Shown here in pieces: positions 50,443-59,001 of a stretch of 64,000 nt of DNA. The translations under genes were made by a program, and so were the position numbers. The notes below the pieces were generated by a model, which worked only from the letters and a program-made list of their open reading frames with translations, did no database searches and was not told the origin of the DNA. Source of the stretch: JAJCZZ01 sp964569085 (GTDB taxonomy: Bacteria; Gemmatimonadota; Gemmatimonadetes; Longimicrobiales; Gaopeijiaceae); NCBI GenBank assembly GCA_964569085.1, contig CAZMTA010000002.1, positions 195,058 to 259,057 of the forward strand, read 5' to 3'. The stretch's first letter is position 1. Every line of letters starts with the position of its first letter.

Positions 50443-52152
50443 ATGCGCTCCTCCGCGCCCCTCCGTGTCTCCGGCCTCCTCCTGGTCCTCGCGGCCGGAG
50501 GCGCTCCCTGGCTCCCCGGGCCGCTCTCCGCGGACGCGCCGGGGGCCGCGCCCCGGGCGTGTGCCGCCGGGTGGGACGCCGCCGTGCCGCCCCTGGTGCG
50601 GAACCGCCTGGAGGCCCTGGGCGCCATGGGCCGGTTGTCGGCGGCGGGCGAGCGCATCCGGGCCCGGAACGCCCTCCCGGACTTCTACCTCCGCCGGGGG
50701 TGGACTCCCGTCTGGCTCGACGGTCGGGTCCTCTCCTCGTGCGCGCGAGCCGTCGTGGAGCGGATCCGGGATGCCGGCGTGGACGCCCTGGATCCGGCGG
50801 ACTACCACCTGGAGCCCCTGGACGAGCTCCTGGCGGGGCTGGGGGAGGGCTCCACCGACCCCTCGGAGCTCGTGGACCTGGAGCTCCTCCTGACCGACGC
50901 CTGGCTCACCCTGGGCTCCCACCTCCTCCAGGGGCGGGTGGACCCGGTGCTGCTGGAGCCGGAATGGCTCGCCAACCGGCGGAACCTGGACATGGCGGCC
51001 ACCCTCGAAGAGGCCCTGGCCGGGGGGGACCCCGGGGGCTTTCTGGAGACCCTGGTCCCGGCCCAGCCCGGCTACCACCGGCTCCGGGAGGAGCTGGCCC
51101 GGCTGCGGGGGGTGGCGGCCGCCGGGGGGTGGGGCACCGTGGCCGAAGGCCCCACGCTGCGCCCAGGGGAGGAGGATCCGCGGGTGACGGCGCTTCGTCG
51201 GCGGCTGGTGACCGGCGGGAGCCTCTCCGCCGAGGAGGACGCCGGGGGCCGCCTCTTCGACCCGGCGCTGGCGGCCGCGGTGGCCCGCTTCCAGAGGCGG
51301 CACGGGCTGGAGCCCGACAGCGCCGTGGGGGCCCGCACCGTCGCCGCGCTCAACGTCCCGGTGGAGGCCCGCATCCGACAGCTCGCCGTGAACATGGAGC
51401 GGTGGCGCTGGCTTCCCCAGGAGCTGGGCTCCACCCACGTCCGGGTGAACATCGCCGACTACCGCGTGGAGGTGCGGGAGGAGGGGAGCGTGGCCCTGGA
51501 GATGCGGGCCGTCGTGGGTCGCACCTACCGCCAGACGCCCATGTTCAGCGGGCTCATGACCTACCTCGTGCTGGCGCCGTACTGGCACGTTCCCCCCGGG
51601 ATCGCGGCCAACGACAAGGTCCCGGAGCTGAAGAGGAATCCCGGCTACCTCGCCTCCCAGGAGATGACGCTCCTGGACCTGGCCACGAACCGGCCCGTGG
51701 ACCCGGCCTCGGTGGACTTCCAGTCCCTCACCGGGGCCGAGTTCAACCGCCGCTACCGGATCCGCCAGGACCCGGGCCCGCTGAACGCCCTCGGCCGGGT
51801 CAAGTTCATGTTCCCCAACCGCCACAACGTCTACCTCCACGACACCCCGTCCCGGGAGCTCTTCGGCAGGGTGGAGCGGGCCTTCAGCTCCGGGTGCATC
51901 CGCCTGGAGCGTCCCCTGGAGCTGGCCGAGTACCTCCTGGCCGGGGACCCCGACTGGCCGTCGGCGCGTATCAGGAGCGTCGCGTCGGGAGCCCAGGAAA
52001 CGACCGTCCGTCTCCGGGAGCCCGTTCCGGTGCACATCCTCTACTGGACGGCGTTCGCGGACGAGGAAGGGACGGTCCACTTCCGTCCCGACGTCTACGA
52101 CCGCGACGCACCCGTGCGCCGGGCCCTCGCCGAGGACCCTCCGTCCCTGTGA
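50443..52152 (+). CDS. L,D-transpeptidase (YcbB/LdtD-like), copy 2
   Basis: A 569-residue paralogue of the copy at 45699. The signal peptide is hydrophobic (about 8-25), with no lipobox, so it is probably released to the periplasm. A scaffold domain is followed by a peptidoglycan-binding segment (AVARFQRRHGLEPDSAVGARTVAALN) and the YkuD domain with HDTPSRELFGRVERAFSSGCIRLE. The active site reads SSGC rather than SHGC; as I recall, SSGC also occurs in enteric LdtD, so it need not be inactive. It is followed after 25 bp by the DUF882 peptidase copy 2, mirroring the first module. Confidence 0.87.
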   Translation: MRSSAPLRVSGLLLVLAAGGAPWLPGPLSADAPGAAPRACAAGWDAAVPPLVRNRLEALGAMGRLSAAGERIRARNALPDFYLRRGWTPVWLDGRVLSSCARAVVERIRDAGVDALDPADYHLEPLDELLAGLGEGSTDPSELVDLELLLTDAWLTLGSHLLQGRVDPVLLEPEWLANRRNLDMAATLEEALAGGDPGGFLETLVPAQPGYHRLREELARLRGVAAAGGWGTVAEGPTLRPGEEDPRVTALRRRLVTGGSLSAEEDAGGRLFDPALAAAVARFQRRHGLEPDSAVGARTVAALNVPVEARIRQLAVNMERWRWLPQELGSTHVRVNIADYRVEVREEGSVALEMRAVVGRTYRQTPMFSGLMTYLVLAPYWHVPPGIAANDKVPELKRNPGYLASQEMTLLDLATNRPVDPASVDFQSLTGAEFNRRYRIRQDPGPLNALGRVKFMFPNRHNVYLHDTPSRELFGRVERAFSSGCIRLERPLELAEYLLAGDPDWPSARIRSVASGAQETTVRLREPVPVHILYWTAFADEEGTVHFRPDVYDRDAPVRRALAEDPPSL

Positions 52153-52177
52153 GCCCCACCCTCCCCCGGAGAACCCC

Positions 52178-53233
52178 GTGTCCCCCGTGAAGGCCCCCGG
52201 TCGTCGTCGTGCCGCCCTCGCGGCCGCGCTCCTCCTGGTGGCGGCCGTGCCGGCGGCCGGGCGGCTGCCCGCGCGGGCGCCGACCCCGGGCGTCGTGGGC
52301 CCCCCGCTCCCTGCCCCCGGGGTCGCTCCGGCCCGGGTGTCCCGCGACCCGTCCCTGCGGCCGCTCCGCCGGGGGGACCTGTCCGGAGCCGCCCTCGCCC
52401 TCCCCCTGGAGGTGGCCGGCGCGCCCACCCGCCTGGCCCTCACCGCCGTTCCCGTCCTCCCCGGGGGCCGCGTGGACCTGCGGTTGCCGGGTGCCCCCGG
52501 GGCCGCCCTGATCTACCAGGACGGAGCCGCGGACCCCCTGGGCGACGACGGCTGGCGCTGGACGGCGCCCGAGGAGCCCGGAGCGTACGCCCTCCGCGTC
52601 GCGGACGGGGAGCGGGTGGCCCACGTCACCGCCTTCGTCCTCCACCCGGCGGCGCACGTGCGGGGCGGGGCGCTTCACGGGTACGCCATCGGCGAATACC
52701 TCTCCCGCCCCCTGCGTGGCGACCCCGCGTACCTGCCTCCGGTGGGCTTCGCCCAGGTGGAGGCCGAGGCCCGGGACCTCCTGGTCTCGCCGCGGCTGAC
52801 CCTGGGCCAGCTCCTCTGCAAGCAGCCCGGGGAGCCGCGCTTCGTGGCGTTGTCCCCGGCCCTCCTGGACAAGCTCGAGCGCCTCATGGACCGGGTGGCG
52901 AGGGCGGGCCGGAGCCCGGAGGCGCTGGTCGTCATGTCCGGCTTCCGGACCCCGGCCTACAACCGGGCCATCGGCAACACGACCAGCTACAGCCGGCACC
53001 TCTGGGGGGACGCCGCCGACGTCTACCTGGACGAGGACGGCGACGGCGAGATGGACGACCTGGACGGGGACGGCCGGGTCGACGTCCGGGACGCCCGGGT
53101 GCTGGCGGCGTGGGTCGAGGAGGTGGCGCGCACGCCGGGGGTTCGGCCCGGCGGGCTGTCCGTGTACCGGCGGAACGCCGTGCACGGCCCGTTCGTCCAC
53201 GTGGACGCGCGGGGGACCCGGGCGCGGTGGTGA
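52178..53233 (+). CDS. M15/DUF882 (YcbK-like) peptidase with Ca-binding-like insertion, copy 2
   Basis: A 351-residue paralogue of the gene at 44566. The signal is at residues 8-28. The peptidase core has VVMSGFRTPAYNRAIGNTTSYSRHLWGDAADVYLD and the end GPFVHVDARGTRARW, with the same zinc ligands. The Ca-loop-like insertion DEDGDGEMDDLDGDGRVDVRDARVL is conserved in the same place. The start is the GTG at 52178; a GTG at 52190 (gene text VKAPGRRR) is also possible. It likely cuts peptide stems or unlinked chains near the L,D-transpeptidase that precedes it. The N-terminal beta-rich part (60-170) differs most between copies. Confidence 0.78.
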   Translation: MSPVKAPGRRRAALAAALLLVAAVPAAGRLPARAPTPGVVGPPLPAPGVAPARVSRDPSLRPLRRGDLSGAALALPLEVAGAPTRLALTAVPVLPGGRVDLRLPGAPGAALIYQDGAADPLGDDGWRWTAPEEPGAYALRVADGERVAHVTAFVLHPAAHVRGGALHGYAIGEYLSRPLRGDPAYLPPVGFAQVEAEARDLLVSPRLTLGQLLCKQPGEPRFVALSPALLDKLERLMDRVARAGRSPEALVVMSGFRTPAYNRAIGNTTSYSRHLWGDAADVYLDEDGDGEMDDLDGDGRVDVRDARVLAAWVEEVARTPGVRPGGLSVYRRNAVHGPFVHVDARGTRARW

Positions 53234-53431
53234 GACCGCCCGGATGACGGGGCCCTTCGGCCTTCGTCGAGAGGCCGGCGCGCGCGGGACGGGGGGCGTG
53301 GCGGGTCGCCTGCGGGCCTTCGGGTGGTATGCGGCTTGCAGCCTTCCGCGGGGTATTCTCCGGCCCGCTGCGGCGGCGCCGGGGACGTGAGATCCATCGC
53401 ACGAAGAACCCCATTCCGACGGAGGACCGTC
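53234..53431. promoter_or_regulatory. Intergenic region upstream of a lipoprotein gene
   Basis: A 198 bp gap. GGGCCCTTCGGCC-type dyads near 53253-53266 could form a hairpin after the DUF882 gene. GGTATTCT at 53353-53359 is a possible -10 element. A GGAGG site at 53421-53425 serves the ATG at 53432. Confidence 0.3.
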
Positions 53432-54067
53432 ATGAAGTCCGTCCCCCATATCCGTACCCTCGCCGTCGCCGCGCTGCTGGCCCCCCTGACGCTGGCGGCC
53501 TGCGGCGACGACGACGCCACCGGCCCGGGCGTCATGGGCACGGCCCGCGCCGAGATCTACGACGGCTCGGGCTCGAGCTCGACCGGGCCCGCCCCGGCGT
53601 CCCAGCAGGCCGCGGCCGCCTCGGCCATGTCCGGCACCATGTCCGGCACGGCCCAGGCGTCCATCTACTCCGAGGCCCGAGGCTGGGTCGAGCTGGGCAG
53701 CGCCAGCAACACCTCGCTCACCATGCAGAGCGAGGAGACCGCCACGGTGGGCTCCGCCACCGTGGAGGCCGACACCTACACCCGGGTGCGCCTGGTCATG
53801 GAGGGCTTCGACGCCGACGTGCAGGCCGGCGCGGTCCTGGGCGGCCTGACGCTGGACGCCGCCGTGACCATCACCATGGGCGGATCGGACGGGCGCGTGG
53901 TCATCGAGAAGAACGTGACGCCCTTCACCGTCCGCGCCGACGCGGACACCCGGATCCGGTTCGACCTGAACTCGGAGACCTGGGTGGATCAGCAGTCCGC
54001 CGAGTCCCGCACGGCCAGCGACGCGGAGATCGTCGCCGCCACCACGGCCACCGTGCAGTCCGGCTGA
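53432..54067 (+). CDS. Lipoprotein of unknown function
   Basis: A 211-residue protein. Signal: residues 1-24, lipobox LTLAACGDDD with Cys24. The mature domain has a Ser/Ala/Met-rich stretch (about 45-75, including MSGTMSGTAQ) and a beta-rich part with YTRVRLVMEGFDADVQAGAVLGGLTLDAAVTITMGGSDGRVVIEKNVTPF, similar in style to lipoproteins that bind or scaffold at the outer membrane, but no family is recognised with confidence. The ATG follows GGAGG by seven bases. It stands alone between the DUF882 copy 2 gene and a convergent fatty-acid gene cluster. Confidence 0.65.
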   Translation: MKSVPHIRTLAVAALLAPLTLAACGDDDATGPGVMGTARAEIYDGSGSSSTGPAPASQQAAAASAMSGTMSGTAQASIYSEARGWVELGSASNTSLTMQSEETATVGSATVEADTYTRVRLVMEGFDADVQAGAVLGGLTLDAAVTITMGGSDGRVVIEKNVTPFTVRADADTRIRFDLNSETWVDQQSAESRTASDAEIVAATTATVQSG

Positions 54068-54129
54068 CGTGAGCCGGCTCCGGCCCCGCGCCGGAGCGCG
54101 TACGTGGTCGACCCGCGGCCGGCGGGGGG

Positions 54130-55170
54130 TCAGCCCCCCGTCGGCCGCATTCGCGTGTGGCCCACCAGCCACTCCCGGCCGTCGCGGTACCCGAAGAGCT
54201 CCTCGCACGCCATGAAGAAGAGCCGCCAGCGCCGCACCCAGCGCTCGGCCTCGGACGGCCCGTAGACCTGGCGGAAGAGCGAGGTCACCGCGCCCCGCCG
54301 GGCGTCCAGCTTCTCCAGCCAGTGGCGCGCGGTCCGCTGGTAGTGGGTCCCGTCCACCGCCCAGCTGTCCTCCACCTCCAGCGCCGCCCCGACCTCGCCG
54401 GGAAGCGCCAGCGAGGGCATGAGGCCCCCCGTGAAGAAGTGCCGCGCCATCCAGTCGTCGTCGCCCTCGTCCTCGAAGAAGTAGGGGACGTCCCGATGGC
54501 AGAACACGTGGAGGAAGAGGCGGCCGTCGGGGCGCAGCCACGAGGCAACCCGGTCCAGGAGGAGGCGCCAGTTGCGCATGTGCTCGAACATCTCCACGGA
54601 GACCACCCGGTCGAAGGCGCCCTCGGGCCGGAAGTCGTTCATGTCCGCCGTCCGGACCGTGAGGTTGTCCAGCCCCCGGGCGGCCGCCCGCCGCTGGATG
54701 AAGCGCCGCTGGGGCGCCGAGTTCGACACCGAGGTGATCCGCGACGCCGGGTAGCGCTCCGCCATCCAGAGGCTCAGGGACCCCCACCCGCACCCCAGCT
54801 CCAGCACGTCCTGGCCGTCGGCGAGGGCCGCCCGCTCGCAGGTGAGGGCCAGCATGGCCGCCTCGGCCTCGTCCAGCGTCTCGCGGCCCGTCGGGTAGTA
54901 GCAGCTCGAGTACTTGAGGTGGCGGCCCAGGACGAGCTCGTAGAAGCCCGGCGGGACCTCGTAGTGCTGCTGGTTGGCGGCGTCGGTGGCCACCGCCACC
55001 GGGGCCTCGGCCATGGCGGCCCGGACCGCGGCCGCCGCCCGCTCCCGGGCGTCGGGGTCGTCGGGCACGTCGTCGGCCAGGCGGCGCTCGAGGAGCGCCC
55101 GGATCCCCCGGCGCACCAGCGCGTCGGGCACCAGCCCCCGCTCGACGAGCTCCGTGGCCAGGGCGCTCAC
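54130..55170 (-). CDS. SAM-dependent methyltransferase of the CFA/coclaurine-type family
   Basis: A 346-residue enzyme that lacks the N-terminal part of classic CFA synthase. The SAM motif is VLELGCGWGSLSLWMAERY (about 125-143), with KYSSCYYPTGRETLDEAE before it and SVEMFEHMRNWRLLLDRVASWLRPDGRLFLHVF after it. The family contains plant-like and bacterial enzymes that methylate N atoms or fatty-acid double bonds; UfaM-type enzymes are the closest idea from context. The GTG start at 55170 overlaps the upstream CFA gene by 4 bp. It is the last gene of a four-gene operon with FAD oxidoreductase, DUF1365 and CFA synthase. The product of the lipid reaction is unknown. Confidence 0.82.
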   Translation of the reverse strand: MSALATELVERGLVPDALVRRGIRALLERRLADDVPDDPDARERAAAAVRAAMAEAPVAVATDAANQQHYEVPPGFYELVLGRHLKYSSCYYPTGRETLDEAEAAMLALTCERAALADGQDVLELGCGWGSLSLWMAERYPASRITSVSNSAPQRRFIQRRAAARGLDNLTVRTADMNDFRPEGAFDRVVSVEMFEHMRNWRLLLDRVASWLRPDGRLFLHVFCHRDVPYFFEDEGDDDWMARHFFTGGLMPSLALPGEVGAALEVEDSWAVDGTHYQRTARHWLEKLDARRGAVTSLFRQVYGPSEAERWVRRWRLFFMACEELFGYRDGREWLVGHTRMRPTGG

Positions 55171-56582
55171 GCGACCCCCTCCAGCCCGGCGTCGTCGACG
55201 GCCCCGGCGTCCCGGAGGGCGGGCGTGCCCCCGGCCGGGCCCACGAAGGAGGGCATCCCGTCGGGGTAGACGGGCACCCGGGGCGGATCGGCGGGGGCCG
55301 CGGCCTCGGGCCCCGCCAGGAGGAGGTGGACGTCCCCGATGGTGCGCTCCAGGAAGCCCCCCTCGCAGTACGCCAGGTAGTAGTGCCAGAGCCGGAGGAA
55401 GTCCTCGGAGTAGGCCTCGCGGAGGGGATCCCAGTGGGTGCACACGCCCTCGGCCCAGGCCCGCAGCGTCGGCGGGTAGTGGGCCGTGAGGTCGTCCAGG
55501 TCCGCCAGGCGGAGCCCGGTCCGCCCGAGCCGTCGCCGCAGGTCCGCCACCGACGGGAGGAAGCTCCCCGGGAAGACGTAGCGCTGGATGAAGTCCGTGG
55601 CGGTCCGATACCCCGCGTAGCGGTCCTCGGCCATGACGATGGCCTGCAGGAGGGCCAGGCCGTCGGGCTTCAGGATGCGCGCGCAGACGTCCAGGAACCC
55701 GTCCAGGTACTCCTCCCCCACGGCCTCGATCATCTCCAGGGAGACCAGGCGGTCGAAGGAGCCCTCGCCCAGCTCGGCGGGGAGGTCCCGGTAGTCCAGG
55801 GAGAGGAGCGTCACCCGGTCCTCGACCCCGGCGGCGCGGATCCGGCGTCGCGCCTCCTCCCGCTGGGCCGGCGAGATCGTGGTGGTCCACACCCGGCATC
55901 CCACGGTACGGGCCGCGTGGATGGCGAAGCCGCCCCACCCGGTCCCGATCTCCACGACCCGGTGGCCGGGGCGCAGACCCAGGCGACGGCAGACCAGGTC
56001 GAGCTTGGCCTCCTGGGCCTCGGCCAGGGAGGCCTCGGGGCGGGGGAAGACCCCGCACGAGTACATCATGGTGGGGTCGAGGAAGCGCTGGAAGAAGTCG
56101 TTCCCCAGGTCGTAGTGGGCGGCGATGTTCGTCCGGCTCCCGTCCCGGGAGTTGGCGCGGCCCTCGTGCCACCGGCGGTAGGCCCGCTGCACCCAGGCCG
56201 CCAGCCCCCGCTCCAGCCCGTCGTTCAGCGAGGGGTTCCGCGCCACCACCCGCACCACCGCCGTGGGGTCGGGGCTGGCCCAGAGCTCCTCCACGAAGGC
56301 CTCGGCCGCCCCGATGCTCCCGCCCAGCGCCACCCGGGTCCAGAACTCCGGCGAGCGCACCCGGATCTCGGCTGCCAGCCCGTCCGGCGCCTCGGTCCCC
56401 ACCCGGATCGCGCTCTCCCCTCCCGGCTCCTCCTCCCGGATCGTCAGGCGGCCCACCAGGTCGTCCCGGAGGTCGCGGAGGACGAGCCATCGGGCCAAGC
56501 GCTCGCCCAGGGTGGGACGGCGGGGCTCCGTGGTCCCGGAGCGACGGGAAGGGGGCGAAACGCGGAGTCGGGTCTCGGTCAT
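55167..56582 (-). CDS. cfa: Cyclopropane-fatty-acyl-phospholipid synthase family protein
   Basis: A 471-residue enzyme with the N-terminal CFA domain (about 30-125) and the SAM-binding domain from about 130. Family residues include MMYSCGVFPRPEASLAEAQ (active-site Cys region), VVEIGTGWGGFAIHAA (SAM motif), SLEMIEAVGEEYLDGFLDVCARILKPDGLALLQAI and the C-terminal YYLAYCEGGFLERTIGDVHLLLAGP. It methylates unsaturated acyl chains in membrane phospholipids. A Pro-rich C-terminal extension after about 435 is unusual. The ATG at 56582 overlaps the DUF1365 stop by 4 bp, so the four genes are likely translated together. Confidence 0.9.
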   Translation of the reverse strand: MTETRLRVSPPSRRSGTTEPRRPTLGERLARWLVLRDLRDDLVGRLTIREEEPGGESAIRVGTEAPDGLAAEIRVRSPEFWTRVALGGSIGAAEAFVEELWASPDPTAVVRVVARNPSLNDGLERGLAAWVQRAYRRWHEGRANSRDGSRTNIAAHYDLGNDFFQRFLDPTMMYSCGVFPRPEASLAEAQEAKLDLVCRRLGLRPGHRVVEIGTGWGGFAIHAARTVGCRVWTTTISPAQREEARRRIRAAGVEDRVTLLSLDYRDLPAELGEGSFDRLVSLEMIEAVGEEYLDGFLDVCARILKPDGLALLQAIVMAEDRYAGYRTATDFIQRYVFPGSFLPSVADLRRRLGRTGLRLADLDDLTAHYPPTLRAWAEGVCTHWDPLREAYSEDFLRLWHYYLAYCEGGFLERTIGDVHLLLAGPEAAAPADPPRVPVYPDGMPSFVGPAGGTPALRDAGAVDDAGLEGVA

Positions 56583-57427
56583 GGGCGGGGGGAGGGAGGG
56601 TGGGAGGATCGGGCCCGGCCCGCGTCCCGCCCGGGTGGCCCGGGGCGGTGCAGGCGGCGGGGGTGGGGCTCGCCCGTGTGCTTCGGGTGGTCCTGCACGG
56701 GCACCCCCTTGAGCTTCAGGAGGAGGGCGTTCCAGTAGATCCGCCCCACCACCCGGGCCGTCATGAAGGGGTGGAGCAGCAGGGTGCGGCGGAGGAGGCC
56801 CGGGGTGATCTCGCGGCGCTCCAGCGTGGTGCCCGCCACGAAGAAGGGCTCCCCGTCCACCAGGTTGGTCATGGCCACGGAGAGCGTCGGCCCCGGCGGG
56901 GAGAAGACCCACCGGTACGACATCTCCAGGTCCATGAAGGGGGACACGTGGAACTCCTTCGGGGTGTGGTAGACGCGCTTCCCGTCGGCCGTGACCTGGT
57001 CCGGGGCGTCCAGGACGTAGCAGTGGCGCTCGCCCCAGGGGGTGTTGTGGACCTCGGCCACCACCGCCTCCACCTCGTCTCCGTCCCGGTCGTAGCAGTA
57101 GAAGAAGGAGACCGGGTTCATGCAGTAGCCGAAGGTCCGCAGGTTGGTGAGGAGGCGGATCGGCCCGGCGGGACGCCACCCGGCCTCCCGCTCCACCAGG
57201 TCGGCCACGGCGGTCTTGAGGTCGACCGCCGGATCGCCCAGATGGTCGGCGCGGCGGAACCAGGAGAGGGCGGGGCGGCGGGCCGACCAGCTCCAGCTCC
57301 CCCGGAAGGCCGTGTCCAGTTCGTCCAGGTCGAGCCAGGTCTGGTAGACGGCGTAGCGGAAGCCGTGGGCCACCGGCTCGGTGCGGTGGTGGGAGACGTG
57401 GCCGAAGTAGAGGGCGCTGGCCGTCAC
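56579..57427 (-). CDS. DUF1365 family protein
   Basis: A 282-residue protein that matches DUF1365: start ALYFGHVSHHRTEPVAHGFRYAVYQTWLDLDEL, the motif LLTNLRTFGYCMNPVSFFYCYD, and KRVYHTPKEFHVSPFMDLEMSYRWVF. These proteins are found with CFA-family genes and FAD oxidoreductases in many bacteria, where they take part in unusual fatty-acid formation of unknown chemistry. The GTG start overlaps the FAD gene by 4 bp. The C-terminal 30 residues (GEPHPRRLHRPGPP...) look disordered. It has no export signal. Confidence 0.88.
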   Translation of the reverse strand: MTASALYFGHVSHHRTEPVAHGFRYAVYQTWLDLDELDTAFRGSWSWSARRPALSWFRRADHLGDPAVDLKTAVADLVEREAGWRPAGPIRLLTNLRTFGYCMNPVSFFYCYDRDGDEVEAVVAEVHNTPWGERHCYVLDAPDQVTADGKRVYHTPKEFHVSPFMDLEMSYRWVFSPPGPTLSVAMTNLVDGEPFFVAGTTLERREITPGLLRRTLLLHPFMTARVVGRIYWNALLLKLKGVPVQDHPKHTGEPHPRRLHRPGPPGRDAGRARSSHPPSPRP

Positions 57428-58806
57428 GGGACCCGGCTCGCCGGGACCGGCGCGGCGTCGGCGGGCACCGGGGAGGCTGCCCGGTGCCCGGCCTCGTCGA
57501 GGAGGTCCGTCAGCCCCGGCGCGTCGAGCCGCGCGGCGGGGTCCACGCCCAGGGCGCGGGCCACGCGGAGCGCGCTCCACACGCCGTCCTCGTGGAAGCC
57601 GTTCCGCCACCAGGCGCCGCAGTAGTGGATCCCGTCCACCCCGGAGATCTCCCCGTGGCGCCCCTGGGCCTCCCACCCGTCCACCGTGAAGATCGGGTGG
57701 CCGGTGCGGAAGGCGAGGTGGATCCGGTCCGGGTCGATGGCGTCGGTGCGATTCAGCGTCACCAGGAAGCGGTCCGGGCCCCCCAGCCCCTGGAGGCGGG
57801 TCATGTCGTAGGTGACCACGGCCCGGTCCGGGTCCTCGGGGAGGACGTGGTAGTTCCAGCTCGCCCGGGCCCGGGGCGCGTCGGGGAGGAGGCGGGTGTC
57901 GGTGTGGACCACCACCTCGTTGTCGGCGAAGGGGAAGGCCGAGAGCACCTCCTCCTCGGCGGGCGAGGGGTCGTCCAGGAGGGCCAGCGCCTGATCGGCG
58001 TGGGTGGCCAGCACCACCGCGTCGAAGCGAGCGCGTCCCGGCGTCTCGCCCCCGTGCTCCACGATCACCCCGGTCGTCCCGTCGGCCTCCCGATGGCGCC
58101 GCAGCGCGGTGACCGGGGTGCGGGTCCGCACCGTGCCCCGCATCCGGGCCAGGATCGCCTGGACGTACGCGTCCGAGCCGCCCTCCACCACCTTCCACGT
58201 GTAGTGGTCGTCGACCGTGAGGAAGCGGTGGTTGCGGAAGAAGCGGAGGAGGAAGCCAGCCGGGAAGCCCATCATCCGGTCGGGGCTGGAGGACCACACG
58301 GCCGCGCCCATGGGCACCAGGTAGTGCTCCCGGAACGCCTCCCCGTACCCCCCTTCCTCCAGGTACTCCCCCAGCGTGGGCGTCTCCACCGCATCCCGCT
58401 CCAGGAGCTCGACGGAGCGCCGGTTGAAGCGGGCGATGTCGCGCAGCATCCCCAGGAAGCGGGGGCGCAGGAGGTTGGTGGGCTGGGCGAACAGGGTGGC
58501 CAGCGACGTGCCCGCGTACTCGAGCCCCGTGCGCTCGCATGCGACCGAGAAGCTCATGTCCGAGTCCTTCCAGCCGACCCCCAGGTGGCCCAGGAGGGCC
58601 AGGAGCCCGGGGTAGGTGGCCTCGTTGAAGACCACGAAGCCCGTGTCCACCCGGCGCGTCACGCCCAGCGAGTCGTCGAGCGCGACGGTGCGGGTGTGCC
58701 CGCCCACGTGCCCGGCCGCCTCGAAGACCGTGACCTCGTGGTCCGGGTCGAGGAGGTAGGCGGCGGCGAGGCCTGCGATGCCCGAACCCACGACGGCGAT
58801 CTCCAT
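57424..58806 (-). CDS. FAD-dependent amine-oxidase-like oxidoreductase of the CFA cluster
   Basis: A 460-residue flavoprotein. The FAD motif IAVVGSGIAGLAAAYLL (GxGxxG) opens the sequence, followed by VFEAAGHVGGHTRTV, the usual second glycine run. The C-terminal FAD-binding end GIHYCGAWWRNGFHEDGVWSALRVARAL is typical of COG2907-type proteins. It acts first in the operon with DUF1365 and the CFA-family genes and may oxidise the lipid product, as suggested for furan or branched fatty-acid pathways. It is divergent from the B12-binding gene across 195 bp, so the two operons may share control. The ATG at 58806 begins the Rossmann strand directly. Confidence 0.87.
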   Translation of the reverse strand: MEIAVVGSGIAGLAAAYLLDPDHEVTVFEAAGHVGGHTRTVALDDSLGVTRRVDTGFVVFNEATYPGLLALLGHLGVGWKDSDMSFSVACERTGLEYAGTSLATLFAQPTNLLRPRFLGMLRDIARFNRRSVELLERDAVETPTLGEYLEEGGYGEAFREHYLVPMGAAVWSSSPDRMMGFPAGFLLRFFRNHRFLTVDDHYTWKVVEGGSDAYVQAILARMRGTVRTRTPVTALRRHREADGTTGVIVEHGGETPGRARFDAVVLATHADQALALLDDPSPAEEEVLSAFPFADNEVVVHTDTRLLPDAPRARASWNYHVLPEDPDRAVVTYDMTRLQGLGGPDRFLVTLNRTDAIDPDRIHLAFRTGHPIFTVDGWEAQGRHGEISGVDGIHYCGAWWRNGFHEDGVWSALRVARALGVDPAARLDAPGLTDLLDEAGHRAASPVPADAAPVPASRVP

Positions 58807-59001
58807 GTGCGGCGCCTACACCCGGGACCCGGAGGCGTTTCCGGATGGTTGTACAGCCAGGCTCCGGAGGGCCCTCCCCGTGCCGGGACGAGACCCGCAC
58901 CGAACCCGCCGGTGGTGTGCCCGGACCCGGCGGCCGTATCTTGCCGACCCCCTCGCGGTCCCCTGGGCCGACGACACCGCTTCCGAGCACGACGAACCGA
59001 C
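58807..59001. promoter_or_regulatory. Divergent region between lipid operon and B12 sensor operon
   Basis: Holds both promoters. TATCTT (58936-58941) is a possible -10 element for the B12 gene, 60 bases before the ATG. TGTACA occurs once (58850-58855), resembling one half of a LitR/CarH-type site, but no second half lies at the expected spacing. So direct regulation by a CarH-like factor is not supported from sequence alone. Confidence 0.35.

Noticed and set aside
53336..53359. TTGCAG and TATTCT as a promoter for the lipoprotein gene
   Set aside because: The spacing is only 12 bases, too short for a sigma-70 promoter.
58850..58855. TGTACA as a LitR/CarH operator between the lipid operon and the B12 gene
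   Set aside because: Only one half-site is present. At a 12-base spacing on either side I read no TGTA(C/T)A, so an operator is not supported.
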